From Pogonophryne albipinna (taxonomy: Eukaryota; Chordata; Actinopteri; Perciformes; Artedidraconidae), in the NCBI GenBank assembly GCA_028583405.1, contig CM053258.1:6212698-6276697 (forward strand): a stretch of DNA of 64,000 nucleotides, given 5' to 3'. The notes beneath the pieces are model-generated. The model was not told the origin of the DNA. It worked only from the letters and a program-made list of their open reading frames with translations, and did no database searches. Numbering within the stretch: the first letter of the stretch is position 1; the number at the start of each line of letters is the position of its first letter. This document shows, in pieces, positions 15,647 to 27,600 of the stretch. The translations under genes and the position numbers were made by a program.

Positions 15647-18600
15647 TCTAGATGTGTGTGTCCCCCTTATGTCCCATCCCCCCATGTGAATCCCACCTGG
15701 CACACACAAACAAACACAGAACAATTTGATACATTTCCCGCTCTTATGTGCCCATCCCCCCACATGGATCAAACCTGGCACACGCAATACATGTTCAGTG
15801 TCTTTACTGCAGTTTTTCATGTATACCAGTAGTCTGATACAATATTTACAGTTTGAAAGGGTGTTAAATGAAATGTGGTGATGATTAATGGTTTTTGTGT
15901 TAATGTAATAGCAGTTAAAACAGGACCGGTCAAATTTGACCTTGAACACCAAAGTAAGGGGGGGGGGAACGAAGACAATAGGAGGGTTAAATAATTTCTG
16001 CAAGTTATTCCTACTTACATATTTACATTTATACATACATTTACAATAATTTCTCATTTTCAATCACCTTTCTTCATTCTCATATTTTCCAAAAAAGCGT
16101 TTTTGTACATCCTTTTAAACTGAATTATATTTGTGCTTTGTTTTAACTCCTGCTCCAAACCATTCCATAAAATCACCCCACAGATTGTTCTGACCTTGAG
16201 TTGTTTCAAATATAGATTTCCTGTCAAATTATACCCACCCTCTGAGGACTTCCGGTGAGGCACGAGGCTGATGGCAGCAAGATACTGAGCGCTGAACAAA
16301 ATCCCCCCTTTTTTCATATTTATTGCAACTCATAGACAGTAATAACACACATTTGAGAAAAGAAATGTCTCCAGCAAAGAAGGAAAAGACTCCGACTAAA
16401 AAACAAGAATCTAACAGCAAGCTAGCGATTCACCCACCGATATACACTGAACAAAAATATAAATGCAACACTTTTGTTTTTGCTCCCATTTTTCATGAGA
16501 TGAACTCAAAGATCTAAAACATTTTCTATATACACAAAATAACCATTTCTCTCAAATATTGTTCACAAATCTGAAAAAATCTGTGATAGTGAGCACTTCT
16601 CCTTTGCCGAGATAATCCATCCCACCTCACAGGTGTGGCATATCAAGATGCTGATTAGACAGCATGATTATTGCACAGGTGTGCCTTAGGCTAGCCACAA
16701 TAAAAGGCCACTCTGAAACGTGCAGTTTTGCTTTATTGGGGGGGTCTGGGGGGGTCCGAAAACCAGTCAGTATCTGGTGTGACCACCATTTGCCTCACGC
16801 AGTGCAACACATCTCCTTCGCATAGAGTTGATCAGGTTGTTGATTGTGGCCTGTGGAATGTTGGTCCACTCCTCTTCAATGGCTGTGCGAAGTTGCTGGA
16901 TATTGGCAGGAACTGGAACACGCTGTCATATACGCCAATCCAGAGCATCCCAAACATGCTCAATGGGTGACCTGTCCGGTGAGTATGCTGGCCATGCAAG
17001 AACTGGGATGTTTTCAGCCTCCAGGAATTGTGTACAGATCCTTGCAACATGGGGCCGTGCATTATCATGCTGCAACATGAGGTGATGGTCGTGAAGGAAT
17101 GGCACAACAATGGGCCTCAGGATCTCGTCATGGTATCTCTGTGCATTCACAATGCCATCAATAAAATGCACCTGTGTTTGTCGTCCATAACATACGCCTG
17201 CCCATACCATAACCCCACCACCACCATGGGCCACTCGATTCACAACATTGACATCAGAAAACCGCTCACCCACACGACGCCACACACGCTGTCTGCCATC
17301 TGCCCTGAACAGTGAAAACCGGGATTCATCCGTGAAGAGAACACCTCTCCAACGTGCCAGACGCCATCGAATGTGAGCATTTGCCCACTCAAGTCGGTTA
17401 CGACGACGAACCGGAGTCAGGTCGAGACCCCGATGAGGACGACGAGCATGCAGATGAGCTTCCCTGAGACGGTTTCTGGCAGTTTGTGCAGAAATTCTTT
17501 GGTTATGCAAACCGATTGTTGCAGCAGCTGTCCGAGTGGCTGGTCTCAGACGATCTAGTGAACATGCTGGATGCGGAGGTCCTGGGCTGGTGTGGTTACA
17601 CGTGGTCTGCGGTTGTGAGGCCGGTTGGATGTACTGCCAAATTCTCTGAAACGCCTTTGGAGACGGCTTATGGTAGAGAAATGAACATTAAATTCACGGG
17701 CAACAGCTCTGGTGGACATTCCTGCTGTCAGCATGCCAATTGCACGCTCCCTCAAAACTTGCGACATCGGTGGCATTGTGCTGTGTGATAAAACTGAACA
17801 TTTCAGAGTGGCCTTTTATTGTGGCCAGCCTAAGGCACACCTGTGCAATAATCATGCTGTCTAATCAGCATCTTGATATGCCACACCTGTGAGGTGGGAT
17901 GGATTATCTCGGCAAAGGAGAAGTGCTCACTATCACACATTTTTTCAGATTTGTGAACAATATCTGAGAGAAATGGTTATTTTGTGTATATAGAAAATGT
18001 TTTAGATCTTTGAGTTCATCTCATGAAAAATGGGAGCAAAAACAAAAGTGTTGCATTTATATTTTTTTGTTCAGTGTTAGACGTAGCTAAGTGACGCTCA
18101 CAGATGTTACCAAGAAGAGGATCGAATGGGGGGGAAAGGGGAGGGTTGTAACTCAGGGATACACCACCAACTCACAACAGGTCCAGGGAATAAATACACA
18201 TACAGATATTGGAACATTTGAATAGTGCATCATTTAATGTAAGAGGACTTAACTCTCCGTATAAACGTTCAAAAATCTTAGATTTCTTACGCAGAAAGAA
18301 GATAGATATTGCAATGTTTCAGGAGACCCACTTTAAACCTAATGACACTTCAAGGGTTCAAAACAGATTCTATAAACCTATTGTGGCATCAACTGATGAC
18401 ACTCGCACTAAAGGAGCTATGATACTTATGAGCAGGGTCGGACTGGGACTACACATCAGCCCGGGACTCTCGACCGGCCCACTTCGGTACTGCCGGCCCA
18501 CCGCGGTACCGCAAGTAAATACCGCTAGTAAATTGTCGACGGGGGGGGGGGTAGACATTAAGGCTAAAATTAACACATTTGTTGCAATAGTCATTTATGC

Positions 18601-21600
18601 ACTAACTACATTACTACTTGTACTACAACATTTGAATCATCAGTTCTTCCTCATTTTCCTCAATTGTTCACATTTGGTTTATTAAAATAATGATATTGTG
18701 GTCATTGTTAAAAAATGAGATTAGATTAGATTAGAACCTTCATTAGATTAGAACCTTCATTATCCTAAACTGCTGGGACATTTCGCCAATACCTTTATAT
18801 TGTCTACTCTTCACTTACTTGTCAGCATAGGTCGGCATTGATGTACAGAGCCGACAGAAGACCTTGTTTATATTGGCATCATATTGAGAGGTGCAGCCAG
18901 TGACGCGTCCTAAAACCAAGAAGTAAGCTGCTGGTTCCCTCCACAAAAAGCAATGGGATTTCTCCACAGGGTTTTGGAAAATAGCTGGAGATAAGGTCTG
19001 TGGAAAACAAACCTGTTTGATAAATGCACGTTTTGTTCAGCCGGATAATCTCCACATGTCTACCCTACTTTTATAATTTTAGAATCATAAATCTAATGAC
19101 AGATTATAAAAGGGTTTTAGGATGCGTCACTCCACCACTAGCCAACTCCATCGAGCAAGCTGAAACTTCCTCTCCCTCTTCTTCTCATGCTCCCTGTCAC
19201 TCTCCTTTAACTCCTCCGGTGACTTTCTTTTATTTGAAGATTGTTTTTTGCCGGGCGCTTGCCGGTTACCGTTGGTATTAAAAACATTTTGGCGAATGGT
19301 TAGGTGGCGTGATACTCTGTAGTGAAGGAGCGCGCTCTCGGGAACCTGCTCGCGCTGCGCTCCGCAGCAAACCGCTGTTTGCTTTTCACCCAACAACGAC
19401 AACCGACTCACGGAACGCTATGTTGTAGCATTGATAAACGAAACAATTTAACAAAATTGCTAGTCGAAATACCTTTACCACAGGACCATTTTTTTAAAGC
19501 AATATTTTTAGTGGCCCGAGCGGGCAAGTGGAAAGTAGCCTACGTTATGCTGGCCCGGGGTGTCTAAATAGAGCTTCCGGGCCACCGGGCCATTTATAAT
19601 GTCGAGCCCTGCCGGTTACCGGCCGGCCCACATCGTCCAACCGGCCCACTTCAGTACCGGCCCATCGGGATTCGTCCCGAACGTCCCGATGGCCAGTCCG
19701 CCCCTGCTTATGAGGCGTAACATAAATGTATCGATTGAAATGATTGGCTCTGACAATAAAGGACGTCTAGCCTATTGCTGCACATCTATTCAAGGTAAAA
19801 AAGTGGCTTTTGTTAGCATATATGCCCCGAAAGTATTTGAAGCTGATTTTTTTTCCCTCAGTCACTTCACAGTTACTGAAGTTAAATGACTACCAATTAT
19901 ATGTTGGGTTGACCATGAAAGCTTTTGTAAACAATAACCTTGACAAATCTGCTGCAACTCTATCAAGTTCTCAAGAATCTGCTTCCAAAGCACTTAATCT
20001 CTTTATAACAGACTTAAACTTAATTGATGTGTGGAGGGTGCATAATCCATCTGCGAGAGACTATAAAAAAAATTCCACGAGACATAAAACCTTCTCTCGA
20101 ATAGACTACATTCTTGTATCTTCTGGGCTGATGCCTTCAATACAGTCAATTGAGTTCCTACCCAGACATCTCTCGGATCACAACCCAATTTTAGCTAATT
20201 TTAACTATGGAAATATAAAAAATGGGGCTACTAGATGGAGGTTCAACACGACCCTTTTAAAGAACAACAAATTTATATCGCAATTGAGATCAAAACTGAC
20301 CGAATTTATCTTTTATTTTTTTTATTTTTTTTTATTTAACCAAATAAAAGCATTGAGATAGAATCTCATTTGCAATGCTGACCTGGCCAAGAAGGCAGCA
20401 ACGTTACACAAACATATACAATACAGAGAACATAACTAAGAAGACAAAAAAGCAGTCACTACATTGTGCACATTAGGACAGTAAGAAAGGTGCACTACTT
20501 ATTACTGCAAGAGCAGCTGGTGGTAAGGACTTCAGACAACTTCAATTTAAAACATGCTATTGAGACAAGTGCCGTCAGTTTGAGGCGGGATTGAAGGTCA
20601 TTCCAAGACCAAGGACCATAATAAAAAAGACTCTTTTTCCCAGCCTCAGTCCGCACAGCAGGAACCTGGACCCGTATCCAGGCACTGGATCTGAGGTTGT
20701 AAGAGTCACAAACTGGAGCAAATCTGGCACATATGTACAGTGGAAGCTTACCTAAAATGGCTTTATACATTAATAAAAACCAATGCTGCATCCTACGCAT
20801 ACTAAGTGAGGACCATCCAGTTAGGCTATACAGTTTGCAATGATGAGTCCTATAGGGTGCATTTGATATATAACGCAGTGCAGCATGGTAGAGTGGGTCA
20901 AGTTTGGCCAAAACAGTGGGACAGGCAAATCTATAAATGGTATCACCGTAGTCCAGCTGGGACAGGAATAAGCCAGAGACCAACCTTTTACGGGATGAAG
21001 TTGAAAAACAACATTTAAGTCTGTAAAGGAAGCCAAGAGTGAATTTCAATTTCTTTGTTAGAACTTCAATATGGTGTTTAAAGTTCAAGAATAGCGTCAA
21101 AGATGGGACTTTTATACAAAATAATGCTATACGGTTCAGTTCCCACCTACATAAAAGCCGACTGCAAAATATTTCTCACCTAGAAGAACAATGTAATATG
21201 TTGGTATATAATATATAAGCAGAACTTAACGACCTATTAAGACACAGGGCAGAATATATGATCCATATAACCAAACACAAGTATTATGCAGAAGGCAGCA
21301 GACCAAGCCACCTTTTGGCATTAACTTTAAAACAACAAGAGGCTAAAAGGACCATACCAGCAATCAGATGTAATAAACGCTGAACAGTATCTTCTACAGA
21401 GGAGATAAATGAAACATTTAAAAATTACTTTAAAGAACTTTATTCAAGTAGCTCAGTTCCTTCTGACGAAGACTTCGCCAACATTTTTAGCGGGTTAGGC
21501 CTCCCTACATTATCATTAGATGACACCAAAACACTGGAGTCACCTATCACGCTGGAGGAGCTATATAAAGCTGTCAAAGCTACAAATAAGGGCCGTACGC

Positions 21601-24600
21601 CGGGTATAGATGGCATACCTGTGGAACTCTATTTAACATTTTGGGATATTATTAGACCGGTATGGTTAGAAACACTTAATTATTCTACCAATAAGGGTAT
21701 GTTCCACAAAGACTTAAATACGGCTCTGATTACGGTTATACCCAAACCTGGAAAGGACCCCTTTGAATGTTCTAACTATCGCCCAATATCACTGATAAAT
21801 GCTGACCTCAAAATGTTTCCCAAGGTCTTAGCTATTAGACTTGAGACGGTGGTTGGGAAATTAATAAGCCCCGATCAAACAGGCTTTATTAAAGGGCGGC
21901 TCGCATCTGATAATATCCGCAGACTCCTGCACATTCTTGGCGCAACACATACAATTCCACCTGCCTGTGGCCTTTTGTTTTTAGATGCTGAAAAGGCGTT
22001 TGATCGCGTGGAATGGCCATATCTATGGAGGGTTCTGAAAGAATTTAAATTTGGAGATACATTTATTAACATGATTCAAACATTGTATGCGAATCCTACA
22101 GCTCGAGTATGTGTAGGAGGAAGCTTCTCCGACTTATTTGACATAAAACGGGGTACAAGGCAAGGAGACCCTCTCTCTCCTTTAATTTTCAATTGATCCA
22201 TCGAACCACTGGCACAATTCATTAGGAATTGCCCTCAGATTTCCCCCATCACAATAGGTGGAACATCACATTCTGTATCACTATATGCAGACGATACATT
22301 AGTCTGTATGGCAGTTGTTCAGCGAACCCTCCCCTGTGTCTTGGAAGTAGTGGAGCAGTTTGGGCAGCTTTCGGGATACAAGATTAACCTATCAAAAATC
22401 AACACTGATGCTTCTTATCATAGGCCAAAGTGAAGTGTCCCTCCCACCCCAAATCAATGTTTCAAATGAGGACCTCTATTTAGGTATTAAGGTTATTAAG
22501 GTACTTCCTTATCATCTATAGCTAAAACAAATTACTCTTTAGTTTTGAAGAAAATAGAAGATATTACAAGATGGAAACACCTTCCAGCATCAGTCCCAGC
22601 CCGTTTATCGGTTGTTAAAATGAACATATTGCCCCGCATACATTTCGTAAGCTCAATGATCCCTCTAGCACCTCTAACAGGATACTGGCAAAAACTAGAT
22701 TCTGTACTACGATGCTATATCTGGAATGGTAAACGACCCAGTATAAAATGGTCAGCTCTTCAGTATAGAAAATCAGATCAGGGATCAGGGATTGACATGC
22801 CCACATTTTTAACTATATCATTGGGCATTCATATTAAGATCTCTCAGCTATTGGGTAGATGAAGATAAAATGTCATCTTGGAAGAATATGGAACAAGACT
22901 TAATAGCGCCGATAAGATTAAGGGACTTTCTCCTTTTAGGTATATCTACCAAAAAATGTGATTTACTGTACGGTCCAATTTTAACTTATATGATTAAAGT
23001 GTTCAGAGCAGCAGGGAAATTCCTAAACTTTAAGAGTGTGTGGTGTAGGTCATCTCCATTATGGAACAATCATAACTTATTGACTGGGGGCAAACCATTT
23101 AACAACAAAGCTTGGGAGGATAAAGGTATTAAAACTCTTCAGGACATTAATGGGGAAAATTGTATTCATGACTTTCAAAAACTGGTCTCTCAATATTATA
23201 TTGATCAACATTCTCTCTTCTTTTACTTTAGAATAAGGTCTGCCTGTAAAGCCTATGGGGTCCCCTGGGGGTCAGATTTGAAAGAACATCCTATTCTGAG
23301 TTGGGTGCAGAGTGCTCCCAAACAAATAGTTTAGTTTATCTATAATAATCTTAACTCCCAGAACTATATGCCTACATCAGGCATGAGAGCATGGGATAGG
23401 GAAATATCCACTTTAGGACAAGAATTGGATTGGGATGCAATTTGGGCTAATGTTACGGGTGCTTAAAAAAAAAAAAAACATCAGTATATACAGTGGGGCA
23501 AAAAAGTATTTAGTCAGCCACCAATTGTGCAAGTTCTCCCACTTAAAAAGATGAGATGCCTGTAATTTTCATCCAAGGTATACCTCAACTATGAGAGACA
23601 AAATGAGAAAAAAAAATCCAGAATATCACATTGTCTGATTTTGAAAGAATTTATTTGCAAATGATGGTGGAAAATAAGTATTTGGTCAATAACAAAAGTT
23701 CATCTCAATACTTTGTTATATACCCGTTGTTGGCAATGACAGAGGTCAAACGTTTTCTGTAAGTCTTCACAAGGTTTTCAGACACTGTTGCTGGTATTTT
23801 GGCCCATTCCTCCATGCAGATCTCCTCTAGAGCAGTGATGTTTTGGGGCTGTCGCTGGGCAACACGGACTTTCAACTCCCTCCAAAGATTTTCTATGGGG
23901 TTGAGATCTGGAGACTGGCTAGGCCACTCCAGGACCTTGAAATGCTTCTTACGAAGCCACTCCTTTGTTGCCCGGGCGGTGTGTTTGGGATCATTGTCAT
24001 GCTGAAAGACCCAGCCACGTTTCATCTTCAATGCCCTTGCTGATGGAAGGAGGTTGTCACTCAAAATCTCACGATACATGGCCCCATTCATTCTTTCCTT
24101 TACACGGATCAGTCGTCCTGGTCCCTTTGCAGAAAAAGAGCCCCAAAGCATGATGTTTCCACCCCCATGTTTCACAGTAGGTATGGTGTTCTTTGGATGC
24201 AACTCAGCATTCTTTCTCCTCCAAACACGTCTATTTGAGTTTTCACCAAAAAGTTCTATTTTGGTTTCATCTGACCATATGACATTCTCCCAATCCTCTT
24301 CTGGATCATCTAAATGCTCTCTAGCAAACTTCAGACGGGCCTGGACATGTACTGGCTTAAGCAGGGGGACACGTCTGGCACTGCAGGATTTGAGTCCCTG
24401 GCGGCGTAGTGTGTTACTGATGGTAGCCTTTGTTACTTTGGTCCCAGCTCTCTGCAGGTCATTGACTAGGTCCCCCCGTGTGGTTCTGGGATTTTTGCTC
24501 ACCGTTCTTGTGATCATTTTGACCCCACGGGGTGAGATCTTGCGTGGAGCCCCAGATCGAGGGAGATTATCAGTGGTCTTGTATGTCTTCCATTTTCTAA

Positions 24601-27600
24601 TAATTGCTCCCACAGTTGATTTCTTCACACCAAGCTGCTTACCTATTGCAGATTCAGTCTTCCCAGCCTGGTACAGGTCTATAATTTTGTTTCTGGTGTC
24701 CTTTGACAGCTCTTTGGTCTTGGCCATAGTGGAGTTTTTAGGTGACCAAATACTTATTTTACCGAGGAATTTACCAATCCAATCCAACTTTATTTATATC
24801 GCACTTTAAAACCTTCAGACCAAAGTGCTGTACAGAAAGATAAGCTCACACAACATAATATAAATACATTTAAAATACAAGATACAAACACAAAACAAAC
24901 CAGAATAAACGTAATAATTAAAAAATAAATAACAGCCATATAAGCAAATAAAAGCAACAATCTACTTGTTTCTGAATACTAAGGAGAAGAGGTGGGTTTT
25001 AAGACATTCATTAAAAATCCTACAATGTGATTTCCTGGATTCTTTCCCGCCATTCTGTCTCTCATAGTTGAAGTGTACCTAGGATGAAAATTACAGGCCT
25101 CTCATCTTTTTAAGTGGGAGAACTTGCACAATTGGTGGCTGACTAAATCCTTTTTTGTACTGTAAATCTGACATTTGTGTGTGTGTGGGCTATGGAGTGG
25201 GTGGGTAGATGGGTGGGATGTAGGATAGAGGGATGGGATTGAATTAATCCAAAATGTTGTCTGTACTGTGTTGTAAATTGAAGATGTTGCAATACAAAAT
25301 GTATGATTAAAAAAAAAAAAAATTATACCCACCCTCTCTGTCTATGAACAATGTAATTTCCTAGGAAGTAGATTATTTCTTGCTCTGTACATCATTTGTG
25401 CAATTTTAAATTTAACCAGATCAGTAAACTTCAGTGTGTGACTTCAAGAATAATGAATTAGTGTGTTCAAGATATCCAACATTATTGATTATTCTTATAG
25501 CCCTTTTTTGTAATGTGCATAACAGCTGTAGGTTGGTTTTGTAAGTGTTTCCCCAAATCTCCACACACAGTAACTCAGAAATGGCAATATGAGTGTATTA
25601 TACAGAGTATATAATGATTTGTAGTTCAGAATGTGTCTTGCTTTCGCCAATATTGCGATAGTCTTAGCCAGTTTTGCTTTTACATGATTGATATGAGGAT
25701 TCCAGCTGATTTTGTGGTCTAAAACCACACCAAGGAACCTATTTACATATACTCTTTCTATGTTTATGTTGTCTAGTATTAATTGCACCTGTGGATTTGT
25801 TTTATGTTTTCCAAATAGCATAGTTTTGCTTATATTTAATGATAATTTGTTCTTATCAAACCAATGTTTTACTTTAATCATTTCTGCTGTTATTACCTCC
25901 ATTAGCTGTCTCAAATTGTCACCAGAACACAAAATATTAGTATCATCTGCAAATAAAATAAATTTCAATATATTTGATACTCTGCAAATATCATTGATGT
26001 ATATGATGAACAGCTTTGGACCCAACACAGACCCCTGAGGTACTCCACAAGTATGTTCACCTATATTTCAACAAATTGTTGTCTGTTGCTTAAATAATCT
26101 CTCACCCAGTCTAATCCCACCCCTCTGATGCCATACCTTTCCAGTTTTGTCAGTAACATTTTGTGATCGATGGTGTCAAATGCTATTGATGAACTATTCT
26201 TTTTATTTATTTTTTAAAGATTGTTTTCGGCAACCAGTGCCTTTTTATATAAGTGACAGTGTAGAATGGGGCAGATAGGGGGGCTGACATTTGGCAAATT
26301 GTTCGAGTTCGTATTGGAACCAGGGGTCATCTTTGTCAAAATGTGTAGGGGGAAACATGTTAGTCATCGACAATGTTAAAAAAGATTTATCTAGAAATTA
26401 GTTGAACAAAACTCATGTCATTCCTTGTTTTTTCTACAAAGCTTTGTCTCCATCTCTGTAAATGCCAACCGCTCAAAAAATATATGTATTAAATATGCAG
26501 GCGATCACCATTTAATCCGCTCCCCCTGAAATAACTAAACAATGCTCAGTGGTCTTGCAGGCTGTTGTCAGGCTCCCTTCAGTCTTCATATTCAAATAAA
26601 GCATGAATCAAATCGTTTTTTTTATAAACACAATGTATCCTCGTGGCGGTAATGCTAATAGCTTATTATTGTGTAAATGCTGAGCCGTATTCAACCGCTG
26701 CACTCATGTTAATGTGTGTTTTCACTGAATAACTGCAGTGTAATTGAAAAGCGTTGCAGGGTCTGAACATTATGACATCAATACTGTTTACGCATGCACA
26801 CACAAATGAATACACATGCATGAAGACTTGTTCCTTCGGGAGTCAAGGTGAATTCATGTCAATTTATTTTGCGTCAGGTTGCTCTAAATACACACATTGT
26901 AATTCACCATTAGTTCTGTTGTCAGGACATAAATAAACATACAAACTAATGATATGTATTAGATAAACAAGTATTTTATATGCTTGGTTTATAGATGCCA
27001 GTCTTTCTATCTCAGAGCCAGGTTTTCATTTATTAGAGACCGCGTTTCTGTGCCAGATGATCCACAGGAAGTTTGTCTCGAATGGAAAGTGAGGCCATGA
27101 TATATTCCATATTACTGATTTAAATTGCCTATTCAAATGTACCATGAATTCATTTCTGTAGCCTTGATGCTTCCAACTATATTGTAATGCATGTGTCCCT
27201 AAAACCATGCTTTGAATGAAATAACTGCAATTTGACTGTATATTACTGCAGCATATTTTATTTTCAAACTAAAAGACTATCTGCTTCATTCCAGGTTTGT
27301 GGGGTTGCTTAATGGTTTATAGGTTATTCATTACCAGCAGCACACTGCAATCAGGATCCTTAACCAAATGGATTGCTCAGTAATCCTTTAGTTGAGGTCA
27401 CAGATAGGTTAAATTGAGGTGACTACTGGATGACTAATGTAGCTTAAAAGAGTCTCTTTAATGAAGGCGGTGATTCACTGGATGCTCAGACGCTGATGTA
27501 TGACCACAAAATGTATCTGATGTACAGTATAAACATCTGGGCCATAATTACAGATCGTTGTGAAAAAAACATCTGTTTTATCTCCTATCAAGGCTGAAAA

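Larger units (their letters stand above)
18209..23466 (+). pseudogene. L1/Tx1 LINE ORF2 (endonuclease-reverse transcriptase), interrupted and mutated
   Basis: The N-terminal APE-type endonuclease shows [20 protein letters not shown] and FQETHF (18,209-18,432). It resumes after the hAT insertion ([18 protein letters not shown]) and ends with [10 protein letters not shown] and SDHNPIL near 20,180. The reverse transcriptase (21,400-22,420) has [45 protein letters not shown] and YADDTLV (YADD at 22,284-22,295). A TGA at 22,194 replaces a codon before SIEPLAQ. Frameshifts follow near 22,400-22,540 and 22,865, and a stop at about 23,334. The C-terminal domain ([29 protein letters not shown]) is typical of fish L1-clade ORF2. 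It once supplied nicking and reverse transcription for LINE mobility. Confidence 0.82.
23491..25162 (-). mobile_element. Passport-like Tc1 transposon inserted in LINE 3' UTR
   Basis: The left end is CAGTGGGGCAAAAAAGTATT and the right end is the complement of CAGTACAAAAAAGGATTT, with TA on both sides (23,489-23,490; 25,163-25,164). Inner parts of the inverted repeats (ACCAATTGTGCAAGTTCTCC; AACTATGAGAGACA) agree well. The right outermost end has lost about three bases relative to the left. The region between the transposase start and the right repeat is shortened and carries a nested repeat. Family assignment to Passport/PPTN-type Tc1 elements is from memory of the terminal sequence. Confidence 0.9.
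16244..25319 (+). mobile_element. L1/Tx1-clade LINE, split by four insertions (second layer)
   Basis: The element is bracketed by an 18-bp direct repeat AAATTATACCCACCCTCT at 16,226-16,243 and 25,320-25,337. The right copy follows a run of A, as expected for target-primed reverse transcription. Segments: 5' UTR and ORF1 start 16,244-16,444; ORF2 endonuclease 18,078-18,432 and 19,715-20,307; reverse transcriptase and C-terminus 21,107-23,490; 3' UTR and poly(A) 25,163-25,319. Removing the insertions leaves about 3.7 kb. ORF1 is reduced to roughly 30 codons ([18 protein letters not shown]...) before stops, so most of ORF1 is missing. The copy is dead. Confidence 0.82.

Noticed and set aside
16926..17510. 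Treating the Tc1-like frame as an intact transposase gene
   Set aside because: It lacks the N-terminal DNA-binding part because of a frameshift and ends early at a TGA; it is called a pseudogene instead.
24054..24809. 251-codon plus-strand frame
   Set aside because: It is the antisense shadow of the Passport-like transposase and has no domain of its own.
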